DNA of 64,000 bases from Aldehydirespirator sp965220645 (GCA_965220645.1 OZ244836.1:2294001-2358000); one strand, 5' to 3'. Numbered from the stretch's first letter, positions 1 to 8,337 are shown. Notes: a model not told the origin generated them from the sequence alone. Made by a program: numbers and translations.

Positions 1-897
1 CTGCTGCTGATGCGGCAGGTCTCGGAGTCGCTGGCAGGTCGTGCGAGCTACCTGACCCTCTGGCCCATGACGCGGCAAGAGCAGCGCGGCCTAGGGAGCG
101 GCGGCATCTGGGAGCAGTTGCTGGAGACTCCGGACCATCAGTGGCCCGAGCTGGTGGCGGCCCAGCCGCACGAGCCGGAGGACTGGAAGTCCCTTGCCCG
201 TCGGGGCGGACTGCCGACGCCGGCTTTGCACCTCGAGACGCCGCGCCAGCAAGCCATCTGGTTCGACGGGTATGTGCGCACCTACATGGAGCGCGACCTG
301 CGGGACCTGTCGTCGATAGCCGGGCTGCCGGACTTCAGGCGCCTCATGCGGGCCGCCTGCCTGAGGCTGGGTCAGACCGTCAACCAGACCCGGCTCGGGC
401 GGGACGTGGCCCTCCCGCAATCGACGGTGCACCGCTACCTGAACCTGCTGGAGACCTCTCATCTGCTGGTACGGGTGCCTGCCTACTCTGTGAACCGCAC
501 CAAGCGACTCATCAAGTCGCCCAAGCTCTACTGGAACGACACGGGTGCCGCCATGCACCTCGCCCAGCTCAACGAGCCCGCCGGCGCCCATCTCGAGAAT
601 CTGGTGCTGAACGACCTCCTGGCGTGGCGCGACGCCCGGCTGGACCGTGCGGAGGTCCTGCACTGGCGCACCTCGGCCGGCGAGGAGGTCGACTTCGTAG
701 TGGAGTCCGGCGACGGCCTGCTTCCCATCGAGGTGAAGGCGTCGTCGAGCCCCCGGCTCCGGGATGCGGCCCACCTGCGGTCCTTCCGGACCGAGTACGG
801 CCCGCGGGCCAGGTCGGGCCTGCTGCTGCACGGCGGTACGGACACGCAATGGCTCGCACCCGACGTACTGGCGGTCCCCTGGTGGCGAGTGCTCTGA
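1..897 (+). CDS. AAA-family ATPase with DUF4143 domain, C-terminal part (5' truncated)
   Basis: The reading frame is open from base 1, and the first residues already match the interior of the family (LLLMRQVSESLAGRASYL), so the ATG at 10 is not the true start and the P-loop lies outside the window. About 298 residues are visible. The LWPMTRQEQ stretch, the winged-helix-like segment with QSTVHRYLNLLE, and the C-terminal EVDFVVE...IEVKAS stretch are typical of AAA + DUF4143 proteins. The last of these resembles a PD-(D/E)XK nuclease core. Members of this family are common and mostly uncharacterised, and some occur in defence or toxin-like loci. The actual role here is unknown. Confidence 0.85.
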   Translation: MLLMRQVSESLAGRASYLTLWPMTRQEQRGLGSGGIWEQLLETPDHQWPELVAAQPHEPEDWKSLARRGGLPTPALHLETPRQQAIWFDGYVRTYMERDLRDLSSIAGLPDFRRLMRAACLRLGQTVNQTRLGRDVALPQSTVHRYLNLLETSHLLVRVPAYSVNRTKRLIKSPKLYWNDTGAAMHLAQLNEPAGAHLENLVLNDLLAWRDARLDRAEVLHWRTSAGEEVDFVVESGDGLLPIEVKASSSPRLRDAAHLRSFRTEYGPRARSGLLLHGGTDTQWLAPDVLAVPWWRVL

Positions 898-926
898 CTG
901 CGGCGCAGCCGCCTGACGCGAGAGCC

Positions 927-1997
927 CTAGGAGAGGAACTCGGAGGCGCCGACGTCGACGCAGTGCTGGGTGTGCCGCTGGATCATCGTCATGAACATCT
1001 CATCGCCGCGGGGATCAGGGCTGCTGAACGTGGCGCCCAGCACCGTGATGATGATCCCGTGCATAGCGGCCCGCCGGTACATGTCCCAGCACTCGGTCTC
1101 GCCCAACTCGACGCCCGCCTCACCGAAGTGCCGGCGGCAACTCGACACCAGCTCGCGCTCCCAGCGCCGGCGGTCGCCGACCTCGACGCTGCCCCCGAGA
1201 AAGTACCCGATGTCGGTCAGCGGGCTCGCCTCGGCCGGCGTCTGCCAGTCGACGATGGTGGCGGTGGCCTCCCGGAACAGGATGTTCTCGCTCCGGAAAT
1301 CGCCGTGCACGAGGGTGGTCGCCCCCTCGTAGGAGGAAGCTGCCGAAGCGAAGTTGTCCACATAGAGCTCGCCGAAGGCCAGACGATCGGCGTCGAGCCC
1401 GTGACCGAACCGGTCCACGAAGCCGGGCCAGGCGTCCTGCAGCAGCAGCTGCGCGAATCCGGCGTTCTCGCTGCCGCGGGTCGAGCCGACCACATGGTCG
1501 AAGCCGGAGAGGCTGCTGTCGCCGTAGAAGGCAGCGGCCAGCTTCACCGCCTCGCGCAGCGCCACCACGGTGTGCGCGTAGCTCTCACCCACCATCTGGA
1601 TGCCCGACTCGGCCGGGCTCATGTCCTCCAGCAGCAGCAGGAACGACCCGCGATCGGAACTGATCTCGCTGCCGTAGACGGTCGGGATGCGTATCGAGGC
1701 TCTCGGAGCCAGCACCCGGTAGAACATCACCTCGTTGTAGTAGGCGCCCGCCGCGCCGGCCAGGGACCGGGCCCGCTCATCGGCAGCCGGGAACTTCGCG
1801 ACCAGCGTCGCTGGAGCCTCGCTCGCGGCTCGGTCATAGGACAGGAAGTAGCGGGCGTTGTCACCCATCTTGCCCGTGCCGATCAGATCGAAGCGGGCCG
1901 AGCCGACCCGATTTGCGCCCAGGACGCCCGCGGCCCGCAGGTAGCCGGTCAGCTGCTCCGGTCCCAGCGCCTCCGGCCTAGTTGGGAAGTCCGTCAC
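927..1997 (-). CDS. Phosphotransferase of the aminoglycoside/ecdysteroid kinase-like superfamily
   Basis: This 356-residue protein starts at a GTG. It carries the kinase-fold catalytic signature HGDFRSENILF at about 231-241, with D233 as candidate base and N238 as metal ligand, followed by IVDW at 248-251 as the DFG-equivalent. The substrate is unknown. The family phosphorylates small hydroxyl compounds (aminoglycosides, choline, steroids), and distant members occur in acyl-CoA and steroid catabolism gene sets. The gene starts 43 bases after the stop of the upstream ABC ATPase on the same strand, so the two are probably co-transcribed. It is not evidence of antibiotic resistance on its own. 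Confidence 0.8.
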   Translation of the reverse strand: MTDFPTRPEALGPEQLTGYLRAAGVLGANRVGSARFDLIGTGKMGDNARYFLSYDRAASEAPATLVAKFPAADERARSLAGAAGAYYNEVMFYRVLAPRASIRIPTVYGSEISSDRGSFLLLLEDMSPAESGIQMVGESYAHTVVALREAVKLAAAFYGDSSLSGFDHVVGSTRGSENAGFAQLLLQDAWPGFVDRFGHGLDADRLAFGELYVDNFASAASSYEGATTLVHGDFRSENILFREATATIVDWQTPAEASPLTDIGYFLGGSVEVGDRRRWERELVSSCRRHFGEAGVELGETECWDMYRRAAMHGIIITVLGATFSSPDPRGDEMFMTMIQRHTQHCVDVGASEFLS

Positions 1998-2040
1998 GGG
2001 GCGGACTCGCCGCGGACAGCCTCAGCGGGACCGGCTGGTC

Positions 2041-3225
2041 TCAGTCCCGTATGGCTAGGCCGGACTCCAGGTCGAAGAAATGGGCGTTGTCCACGGTGAC
2101 AGCCACATCGATCATGTCGCCGGAACGCACCCTGGTCGTAGGGTTGAAGCGGGCGTTCATCCTCGTCGAGGAACTCTCAGCCACGCTGACCTCATCGTCG
2201 CTGAGCTCGAGAGCCTCCTTGGAGATGACGGGCTTGGCGTCTACATCGAAGTAGGCGATGATCTCGAACCCGAGCGCCTCGGTGTGCAGCACGGATGCCC
2301 GGATCCGTTGGTCGGCCGGATGCTCCGAGGCGATCGAGGCGTCCTCCAGATCCTTGGGCCGAAGCCCCACGGCCACGTTCCTGCCGAGGTATCCCTCCAG
2401 GGCGGGCCTGCGCTTCAGGACCTCTTCGGGCACCGCCAGAGACTGGCTTCCGAGCGCCATTTGCAGACCCTGGCCGTTGCGGGTCAACACCCCTTCCATG
2501 ATGTTCATGGAGGGGGAGCCGATGAAAGCGGCCACGAAGATGTTGGCGGGCTCGTTGAACAGCGTCATCGGGGTGTCGACCTGCTGCAGCACTCCCTGGC
2601 TGATGACGGCCACCCTGTCGGCCATGGTCATGGCCTCCACCTGGTCGTGGGTCACGTAGAAGGTGGTGACGCCCACCTCGCGCTGAAGGCCGGTGATCTC
2701 GGCCCGCATCTGCACCCGCAGCTTGGCGTCGAGATTGGAGAGGGGCTCGTCGAGCAGGAACACCCGGGGTCGGCGCACGATGGCGCGGCCCATGGCAACC
2801 CGCTGGCGCTGGCCACCGGAGAGATGGGCGGGGCGCTTGTCGAGCTGGCTCTCCAGCTCGAGGATGCGGGCTACCTCGCCGACCCTCTCCTTGATCTCGG
2901 CTCGGGGGCGCCGGGCCAGCTTCAGCGAGAAGGCGATGTTGTCGAACACGCTCATGTGCGGGTAGAGGGCGTAGTTCTGGAAGACCATGGCTATGTCGCG
3001 GTCCTTCGGCGGCAGCTCGTTGACCACGCGATCACCGATCTTGAGCGTCCCTGAGGTGATGTCCTCAAGCCCTGCGATCATCCGCAGCGTGGTGGACTTG
3101 CCGCACCCCGACGGGCCCACCATCACCAGGAACTCTGCCTCGTTGATCTCGAGGTTCAGATCGGTGACCGCCCTGAACCCGTTGTCGTACTCCTTGTTCA
3201 GCTCCTCTAGGACGACATCGGCCAC
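2041..3225 (-). CDS. Sugar-type ABC transporter ATPase (MalK/UgpC/MsmX family)
   Basis: The frame is open well upstream, but the family match begins at the GTG at 3225 (VADVVLEELNKEYDNG), which is preceded by GAGAGG at good distance. The product is 394 residues. Walker A GPSGCGKSTT is near 37-46, the signature LSGGQRQRVAMG is near 135-146, and Walker B VFLLDEPLSNLD follows. The C-terminal 130 residues form the OB-fold regulatory domain typical of carbohydrate importers. No permease or binding protein is adjacent in the window, so this may be an orphan shared ATPase energising transporters encoded elsewhere. A LacI-type operator-like sequence lies directly upstream. Confidence 0.9.
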   Translation of the reverse strand: MADVVLEELNKEYDNGFRAVTDLNLEINEAEFLVMVGPSGCGKSTTLRMIAGLEDITSGTLKIGDRVVNELPPKDRDIAMVFQNYALYPHMSVFDNIAFSLKLARRPRAEIKERVGEVARILELESQLDKRPAHLSGGQRQRVAMGRAIVRRPRVFLLDEPLSNLDAKLRVQMRAEITGLQREVGVTTFYVTHDQVEAMTMADRVAVISQGVLQQVDTPMTLFNEPANIFVAAFIGSPSMNIMEGVLTRNGQGLQMALGSQSLAVPEEVLKRRPALEGYLGRNVAVGLRPKDLEDASIASEHPADQRIRASVLHTEALGFEIIAYFDVDAKPVISKEALELSDDEVSVAESSSTRMNARFNPTTRVRSGDMIDVAVTVDNAHFFDLESGLAIRD

Positions 3226-3244
3226 AAGACCCTCTCCCGAACAC

Positions 3245-3260
3245 TCGTAAACGCTTGCAA
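3245..3260 (-). promoter_or_regulatory. Candidate LacI-family operator upstream of the MalK-type ATPase gene
   Basis: Read on the minus strand the sequence is TTGCAAGCGTTTACGA. It is an imperfect inverted repeat around a central CG and resembles LacI/CcpA-type sites. It lies 20 bases upstream of the GTG start of the ABC ATPase gene, where a repressor would block transcription. This is a visual motif match only. No LacI-type gene that would recognise it is adjacent. Confidence 0.35.
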
Positions 3261-3369
3261 TGGCACGATAACACCAACCCGGCCGGCCGGGGGACAGAAG
3301 CAACCCAGCGTGACGGCACCGTCGCGCCGGCTGGTCGCGTTCGTCGCTGGTATGGGGTAGCTTCGAGAC

Positions 3370-3750
3370 ATGCTCATTCCTGGCGACTTGCGCTACTCCA
3401 CCGATCACGAGTGGGCTCTGGCCGACGGCGATGTTGTTCGCATCGGCATTACCGACTACGCACAGGACGCCCTGGGCGATGTTGTCTACGTGGAGCTGCC
3501 CGAAGTGGGGGACCGGGTTGAGCAGGGCGAACCGTTCGGGGAGGTCGAGTCGACCAAATCGGTCTCGGAGCTGTTCGCGCCGGTGAGCGGTGTCGTGAGC
3601 GAGGTCAACGACGAGCTCGCGGGAGCGCCGCAGCGACTGAACGAGGACCCCTACGGGGACGGATGGATCTGCACCATCACATTCGGCGATGCCGCCGACC
3701 TCGACAGCCTGCTCGACGCTGACGGCTACAGGGATCTGATAGCGGGGTAG
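3370..3750 (+). CDS. gcvH: Glycine cleavage system H protein
   Basis: The product is the lipoyl carrier of the glycine cleavage complex: it receives aminomethyl from GcvP and presents it to GcvT. The 126-residue protein has the lipoylation motif GEVESTKSVSE, with K63 as the modified lysine, and the normal family length. A TAGCTT -10-like hexamer ends six bases before the ATG, suggesting a leaderless transcript. The gene heads a run of forward genes (FHA protein, MerR, hpt, BFN) in the order known from mycobacteria for gcvH-garA-ftsR. gcvT and gcvP lie nearby in the same window. Confidence 0.96.
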   Translation: MLIPGDLRYSTDHEWALADGDVVRIGITDYAQDALGDVVYVELPEVGDRVEQGEPFGEVESTKSVSELFAPVSGVVSEVNDELAGAPQRLNEDPYGDGWICTITFGDAADLDSLLDADGYRDLIAG

Positions 3751-3754
3751 GGAA

Positions 3755-4228
3755 GTGGCGTCCACGCCGTGCCCGGCCTGCGGCCACAGCAACCGCCGCC
3801 GAGCAGACGTCTGCGTGTCCTGTGGCACGCAGCTGGCGGCCGACGACGCCACCACCGAGCACCGGGCGGTGGAGTCCGATGCCTCGCCCGGGACGGTGCA
3901 GGTGGACCGTTCGGCCTTCGGCCGCCACCAGGGCCTCTTCGTGGTCAACCACGGGCCTAAGGCCGGCGCCCGCTACGCACTGGACGCCGATCTCGTATCG
4001 GTGGGCCGCGATCCGCAGAGCGACATCTTTCTCGACGACATCACGGTGTCACGCCGTCACGCCGAGGTGGCTCGCGACGGGGCCCGGTACTCAATCCGCG
4101 ACGTCGGCTCGCTGAACGGCACCTACGTCAACCGCCAACTCGTCGATCAAGGCGAGCTCAATGAGGGCGACGAAGTCCAGGTCGGGAAGTTCAAGCTCGT
4201 GTTCGTGCACGGGACGTCACCGCAGTGA
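3755..4228 (+). CDS. Zinc-ribbon + FHA domain protein (GarA-like)
   Basis: This 157-residue protein starts at a GTG four bases after gcvH. An N-terminal zinc ribbon (CPAC at 6-9, CVSC at 20-23) is followed by an FHA domain at about 62-155 with VGRDPQSD, SRRHAEV and GSLNGTYVN, the phosphothreonine-binding loops. Position and domain make it the counterpart of mycobacterial GarA, which binds phosphothreonine and regulates 2-oxoglutarate/glutamate metabolism under Ser/Thr kinases. The N-terminal ETTS-type phosphorylation motif of GarA is not obvious here, although the segment 33-53 contains threonines. Equivalence of function is therefore an inference from context. Confidence 0.85.
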   Translation: MASTPCPACGHSNRRRADVCVSCGTQLAADDATTEHRAVESDASPGTVQVDRSAFGRHQGLFVVNHGPKAGARYALDADLVSVGRDPQSDIFLDDITVSRRHAEVARDGARYSIRDVGSLNGTYVNRQLVDQGELNEGDEVQVGKFKLVFVHGTSPQ

Positions 4229-5001
4229 GCCGGGGGTACCGATCCATCGGCGAGGTGCTCTCGCTTCTTGCGGAGGAGCATCCCGATTTGACGATCTCGA
4301 AGATCCGCTTCCTGGAGAGCCAGGGCTTGATCGCACCGCAGCGAACACCGTCCGGCTACCGGAAGTTCTTCGACGCCGACATCGAGCGACTCCACTGGGT
4401 GCTGATCCAGCAGCGCGACCATTTCCTGCCCCTCAAGGAGATCAAGCGTCGCCTGGCTTCGGGGGCGGTGGCGCGAGCGGCCCCGAGCGGCACGGTCAGC
4501 GGCAGCGAGACGACGTCCGCGACGCCGTCGCTGTTCGCCACCCGCCTGCGGGGCGAAACCGACGCAGGCGACACAGACCCAGAGACTGCGGAGGCAGATC
4601 CGGCCATGGAGGGGGCGGTCAGCCTCACCGCGGCCGAGTTGGCTCGGGCGGTCGGCATCGATCCCGAGCACATCGCCGAACTGCATCGGCTCGGCATCAT
4701 CGCCCCGATCACGGGATCCGCCGACGCCGACGCCGACACCGCTCCGGTGTTCGACCACGATGCGCTGCTGACCGCACGGACAGCCGCGGCCCTCGCCGAC
4801 CACGGCATACCGCCCCGCAACCTGAGGATGTTCAAAGTGGCCGCCGACCGCGAGGCCGGCGTCTACGAGCAGTTGCTGGGCGCGCTGATCGCCCGCGGCG
4901 ACACGGAGCTGCTGCGCACCGAGATCACCGAGATCGTCGAGCTGACCGAGTCACTGCGGCGACTGCTGCTGCAACAAGCGCTCCGCACACACCTGGACTG
5001 A
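4225..5001 (+). CDS. MerR-family transcriptional regulator, FtsR-like
   Basis: The product has 258 residues. Its GTG start overlaps the FHA gene stop by four bases (GTGA), indicating translational coupling. An N-terminal MerR helix-turn-helix (SIGEVLSLLAEE, then ISKIRFLESQGLIAPQR and GYRKF) occupies roughly residues 5-70. The rest is an effector/dimerisation region without metal-binding cysteines. In mycobacteria and corynebacteria the gene at this position (FtsR) activates ftsZ. The same target is plausible here but cannot be seen from the sequence. A low-complexity stretch near 90-130 separates the DNA-binding part from the C-terminal half. Confidence 0.88.
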   Translation: MSRGYRSIGEVLSLLAEEHPDLTISKIRFLESQGLIAPQRTPSGYRKFFDADIERLHWVLIQQRDHFLPLKEIKRRLASGAVARAAPSGTVSGSETTSATPSLFATRLRGETDAGDTDPETAEADPAMEGAVSLTAAELARAVGIDPEHIAELHRLGIIAPITGSADADADTAPVFDHDALLTARTAAALADHGIPPRNLRMFKVAADREAGVYEQLLGALIARGDTELLRTEITEIVELTESLRRLLLQQALRTHLD

Positions 5002-5006
5002 CCACG

Positions 5007-5603
5007 GTGCCCTCCGACGCCCCGGTGCCAGTCCAGCCGCGCGTGCTGCTGACCGCGGAGCAGATCGACGAGATCGTCGCCCGCGTGGCCACGGAGATGT
5101 CGGCCCGCTACCCGAACGGCGTAGTGCTCATCGGCGTGCTGCGCGGCAGCGTGCCGTTCCTGGCCGACCTCGCGAGGGCCATGACCGTTCCCGTGAGCGT
5201 CGACTTCATGGCCATCACTCCCTACACCCCGGACTCCGGTCGGGTTCGTCTGCTCAAGGACCTCGACCTCGACATCGCCGGCCTCGATGCCGTGATCGTC
5301 GAGGACATCGTCGACACCGGTCTCAGCACAGCCTTCCTGCACTCGGAGTTGGTGCGCCGCCGGCCCCGCTCGATGGCGGTGTGCACGCTTCTGGACAGGC
5401 GCATCCGACGAGTCGTGCCTGTTGAGATCGACTTCGCCGGGGCCGAGGTCTCCGACGCGTTCGTGATCGGCTTCGGGCTCGACCACGAAGGCCGCTACCG
5501 CAACCTCCGCCTCGTCGCGGCGGCCGACATGGAGTTGCTGGCCGACAACCCCGACGCCTACGTACCCGTCTTCTACGGATCCCCCGATCCGGCGGGAGGC
5601 TAG
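5007..5603 (+). CDS. hpt: Hypoxanthine phosphoribosyltransferase
   Basis: The enzyme converts hypoxanthine or guanine plus PRPP to IMP or GMP in purine salvage. The frame is open far upstream inside ftsR, but homology begins just after the GTG at 5007, five bases past the ftsR stop, giving 198 residues. A second in-frame GTG at 5025 is an alternative start. The PRPP loop VIVEDIVDTG lies at about 97-105, the flexible-loop region around DFMAITPY, and the C-terminal DAFVIGFGLDHEGRYRNL binds the base and PRPP. In mycobacteria hpt is not at this position, so its place inside the ftsR-BFN run is a local difference. Confidence 0.9.
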   Translation: MPSDAPVPVQPRVLLTAEQIDEIVARVATEMSARYPNGVVLIGVLRGSVPFLADLARAMTVPVSVDFMAITPYTPDSGRVRLLKDLDLDIAGLDAVIVEDIVDTGLSTAFLHSELVRRRPRSMAVCTLLDRRIRRVVPVEIDFAGAEVSDAFVIGFGLDHEGRYRNLRLVAAADMELLADNPDAYVPVFYGSPDPAGG

Positions 5604-5604
5604 G

Positions 5605-6114
5605 ATGCCCGGCGTGCAGCAGATGGAGCTAGTCGGAGTGCGGGTGGAGTTGCCGTCCAACACGCCGATCGTGCTGCTCCGGGAGATGTCGGAGTCGGCT
5701 CGACTGCTGCCGATCTTCATCGGAGCTCCCGAGGCGACGGCCATCGCGATCGCGCTCGACGGGGTCACGACCCCCAGGCCTATGACCCACGACCTGCTCC
5801 GCAACGTACTCGAGGAGCTGTCGGCCGACCTTGAGCGCGTGGTGGTCACCGAACTGCGGGACAAGACCTTCTTCGCGGAGCTGCACCTGCTGCGTGACGG
5901 CGGCCGCATCGTGCTGTCGAGCCGCCCCTCGGACGCGATCGCTCTCGCAGCCCGCACCGGCACACCCATCTTCGCCGAGGAGGCCGTAATCCAGGAGGCG
6001 GGCTACACCACCGACGGCGTCGCGGTGGCGGGACAGCAGCAGGCTGACGAGGTCGTGGAGCAGTTCAAGGAGTTCATCGACTCCGTCTCGCCCGAGGACT
6101 TCGGCAGCCACTAG
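5605..6114 (+). CDS. Bifunctional nuclease (BFN/DUF151) domain protein
   Basis: The product has 169 residues and its ATG lies one base after the hpt stop. The DUF151 signatures LPIFIGAPEATAIAIAL and RPSDAIALAARTGTPIFA are both present, which is the complete domain at normal length. Plant and Thermotoga relatives have RNase/DNase activity. The bacterial role is unsettled. The gene is the counterpart of Rv1829, which sits between two merR genes in mycobacteria exactly as here. A tail rich in Glu and Gln (about 140-165) follows the domain. Confidence 0.88.
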   Translation: MPGVQQMELVGVRVELPSNTPIVLLREMSESARLLPIFIGAPEATAIAIALDGVTTPRPMTHDLLRNVLEELSADLERVVVTELRDKTFFAELHLLRDGGRIVLSSRPSDAIALAARTGTPIFAEEAVIQEAGYTTDGVAVAGQQQADEVVEQFKEFIDSVSPEDFGSH

Positions 6115-6171
6115 CGGTCTGGCCGCGGCGGGCAACCGAAGCCGCGGAGCCAGGCGTCGAGGGCCCGGTGG

Positions 6172-6237
6172 TTGACTCGCGCGCCGCTTCACCGTAGAGT
6201 TTCCACAGGTGACAGCGACGTAATTCCGATGCTGTCA
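6172..6237 (+). promoter_or_regulatory. Promoter and inverted repeat upstream of the second merR gene
   Basis: TTGACT (6172-6177) and TAGAGT (6195-6200) are separated by exactly 17 bases, a good sigma-70-type promoter predicting a start near 6207. The transcribed leader then holds a perfect inverted repeat, TGACAGC (6210-6216) and GCTGTCA (6231-6237), 14 bases apart. It could be the binding site of the MerR protein encoded just downstream or an RNA hairpin. Both are readings of the sequence without experimental support. Confidence 0.5.
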
Positions 6238-6297
6238 TTGCTTCCGTCATGGGGATCGTCGTCCGCGGTGGCCCTACCGACTAGCAAGGAGCAGCTC

Positions 6298-6804
6298 ATG
6301 GACCCAGCGGCGCACAACATCCAGGGGTACAGCGCGAACCTCACGGCCGACGTCGTGGGCATCACCTATCGCCAGCTCGACTACTGGGCCCGCACCGATC
6401 TTGTGGTGCCCTCACTGGCCCGGGCCACTGGCAGCGGAAGCCGCCGCCAGTACAGCTACGCCAACCTGCTCGAGCTCAAGGTCATCAAGCGCCTGCTCGA
6501 CTCGGGGATCAAGCTGGAGAAGGTCCGGTCGATCTTCGACTACATGCGCAGCGAGATGCAAGAGGACATATCGCGGGCCAATCTCGTGATCGACGGCTCC
6601 AACGTTGTGTGCGCCCGCAGCGACGCCGAGTTCATCGACGTGCTGCAGAGGGGCCAGGGCGTGCTCAACGTCCTGCCGCTGGCGAGCGTGAAGCAGGAGG
6701 TTGACGCGGCCATCATCGAGCTCCGGCCTTCGGCCGATGACACCGACGACGAGACTGCGGACGAGATGGACGACGCGTTGCAGACAGCTATCGGCGAGTC
6801 CTGA
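6298..6804 (+). CDS. MerR-family transcriptional regulator (Rv1830-like)
   Basis: The start chosen is the ATG at 6298, because AAGGAG lies seven bases upstream and the family match begins there; the open frame extends further without support. The product has 168 residues. The helix-turn-helix with TYRQLDYWARTDLVVPS and SRRQYSYANLLELKVIKRLLD occupies about 16-65, followed by a helical region and an acidic tail (DDTDDETADEMDD). It corresponds to the MerR gene that follows the BFN gene in mycobacteria. It has its own promoter and an inverted repeat in the leader, so autoregulation is plausible. Confidence 0.88.
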   Translation: MDPAAHNIQGYSANLTADVVGITYRQLDYWARTDLVVPSLARATGSGSRRQYSYANLLELKVIKRLLDSGIKLEKVRSIFDYMRSEMQEDISRANLVIDGSNVVCARSDAEFIDVLQRGQGVLNVLPLASVKQEVDAAIIELRPSADDTDDETADEMDDALQTAIGES

Positions 6805-6808
6805 CCGG

Positions 6809-7129
6809 ATGACGTTCGCCCATCCCTCCGAGCAGGCCTTCGCCGGCCTGCTCGACTCCTATGGGATCCGTTGGGAGTACGAGCCCCGCATGTTCGTGCT
6901 GGAACGCAACTCCGACGGGAACACGGCGTGCGGGTTCACCCCCGACTTCTACCTGCCCGATTTCGACATGTACGTGGAACTCACCACGCTGCGGCAACGG
7001 CTGGTCAACCGCAAGAAGCAGAAGCTGAGACTGCTGGCCGAGAACTATCCCGACGTTAGAGTGAAGCTCTTGAACCGTCGAGACATGGAGTGGATAGGCC
7101 GCAAGTACGGCCTCGCTGTTGCCGCCTGA
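6809..7129 (+). CDS. Conserved small protein with restriction-endonuclease-like core
   Basis: This 106-residue protein starts at the ATG four bases after the merR stop. The segment GFTPDFYLPDFDMYVELTT followed by RQRLVNRKKQKLRLLAE and VKLLNRRD has the order of a PD-(D/E)XK nuclease core (PD, then ExK, then a basic helix), but the ExK position reads E-L-T. It is a short stand-alone version of a domain that I recall seeing in other actinobacterial proteins. Whether it is an active nuclease is unknown, and the missing lysine argues for an altered or lost activity. It lies 11 bases before gcvT. Confidence 0.7.
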   Translation: MTFAHPSEQAFAGLLDSYGIRWEYEPRMFVLERNSDGNTACGFTPDFYLPDFDMYVELTTLRQRLVNRKKQKLRLLAENYPDVRVKLLNRRDMEWIGRKYGLAVAA

Positions 7130-7140
7130 ACCGGATTGAC

Positions 7141-8217
7141 ATGGCTGAAGACCTTCGACAGTCACCCCTGCGCGACGTGCACGTGCAGGCCGGAGCCAAA
7201 CTTGTGCCTTTCGGCGGCTGGAACATGCCCCTGCAGTACGAGACGGGCACGGTGGCCGAGCATATGGCCTGTCGCACCGGTGCCGCCATGTTCGATGTAT
7301 CGCACCTGGGAACGGTGCGGGTGCAGGGCGCCGCCGCGCGCCGCTCCCTGCAGTGGGCTCTGACGAACGACCTGGACCGCGTCGGGGTCGGATCGGCGCA
7401 GTACACCCACCTGCTGGACCCCGCCGACGCCTCGGTGCTCGACGACATCATCGTGTGGTGGATCGGCCCCGACCACTTCGATGTGATGCCCAATGCCTCC
7501 AACACCGATCGGGTCGTTGACGCTCTGCAGGAGGAGTCGGGCGACCTGGACATCGCGGACGTGACCGCTGACCGGGCCGTCATCGCAGTCCAGGGTCCGG
7601 AAGCTCGGGCCCGGCTCGCGGCCGCCGGCGGAGAAGAGGTCGCCTCGGTGGGGCGGTTCAAGGTCGCCGCCAGCCGCTTCGGCGAGATCCCGGTGACGGT
7701 GGCCGGCACCGGCTACACCGGAGAGGACGGCGTTGAGATGTCTGTCGGGGCCCACGAGGCCGCAGCCGTCTGGGAGCGGCTGGCCGGCGCGGGAGTCTCA
7801 CCGGCAGGATTGGGGGCCCGCGACACTCTGCGCCTCGAGGCCGGGCTGCCGTTGCACGGCCACGAGCTGGGCCCCGGCATAACGCCGCTCCAGGCCGGAC
7901 TGGGATGGGTCGTGCGCTGGGACAAGGGCGATTTCAGGGGACGGGCCGCGCTGGACGCTGAGCGCGCCACCGGTCCGCGGCGTCGGTTACGCGGTCTGCT
8001 GGCCGAGAAGGGTCGGCCGCCCCGCGACGGCTGCTCGGTCCGGCGAGGCGAGGACGAGGTTGGGGTGGTCACCAGCGGCAACTTCTCTCCGGTTCTGGGC
8101 CAGGGCATCGCGTTGGCGTTCCTCGCGCCCGAAATCGGCGTTGGGCACGACTTGATCATCGACGTGCGCGGTCGGGACCTGCCCGCGAAGGTGGTCAAGC
8201 CACCCTTCCACCGCTGA
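7141..8217 (+). CDS. gcvT: Aminomethyltransferase (glycine cleavage T protein)
   Basis: GcvT transfers the methylene carbon from the aminomethyl-lipoyl H protein to tetrahydrofolate, releasing ammonia. The ATG at 7141 gives 358 residues, close to family size. FGGWNMPLQY and the folate-binding GARDTLRLEAGLPLHGHEL segment are present, and the C-terminal barrel ends in VVKPPF, as usual in the family. The ribosome-binding site is weak, so translation may be coupled to the preceding small gene. gcvH lies upstream and gcvP is on the opposite strand further on; the three are not one operon. Confidence 0.95.
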   Translation: MAEDLRQSPLRDVHVQAGAKLVPFGGWNMPLQYETGTVAEHMACRTGAAMFDVSHLGTVRVQGAAARRSLQWALTNDLDRVGVGSAQYTHLLDPADASVLDDIIVWWIGPDHFDVMPNASNTDRVVDALQEESGDLDIADVTADRAVIAVQGPEARARLAAAGGEEVASVGRFKVAASRFGEIPVTVAGTGYTGEDGVEMSVGAHEAAAVWERLAGAGVSPAGLGARDTLRLEAGLPLHGHELGPGITPLQAGLGWVVRWDKGDFRGRAALDAERATGPRRRLRGLLAEKGRPPRDGCSVRRGEDEVGVVTSGNFSPVLGQGIALAFLAPEIGVGHDLIIDVRGRDLPAKVVKPPFHR

Positions 8218-8279
8218 ATCCCGGTCGCTTGGGACTGCCCTCCCGGCCGGCGGGTCCTGTCACGGTGTTCCTGTGCTGA

Positions 8280-8293
8280 CGGCGCAAGCGCCG
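8280..8293. terminator. Weak hairpin between convergent gcvT and aroC
   Basis: The sequence CGGCGCAAGCGCCG can fold into a 5-bp GC stem with a 4-base loop in the 120-base space between the two convergent stops. There is no T-tract on either strand, so it is at best a weak bidirectional terminator. Confidence 0.25.
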
Positions 8294-8337
8294 CCATTCC
8301 TTGCCCCCGTGCCACCCCCGGCCTTGCTCGTCCTCCC

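Noticed and set aside
927..1997. Antibiotic resistance gene (aminoglycoside phosphotransferase)
   Set aside because: The fold matches, but the sequence looks like the broad kinase-like family of catabolic or unknown role; nothing points to a drug substrate.
3226..3948. Extension of the MalK-type ATPase reading frame antisense to gcvH and the FHA gene
   Set aside because: The extra 240 residues have no family match and oppose real genes; GTG 3225 has a ribosome-binding site and begins the homology.
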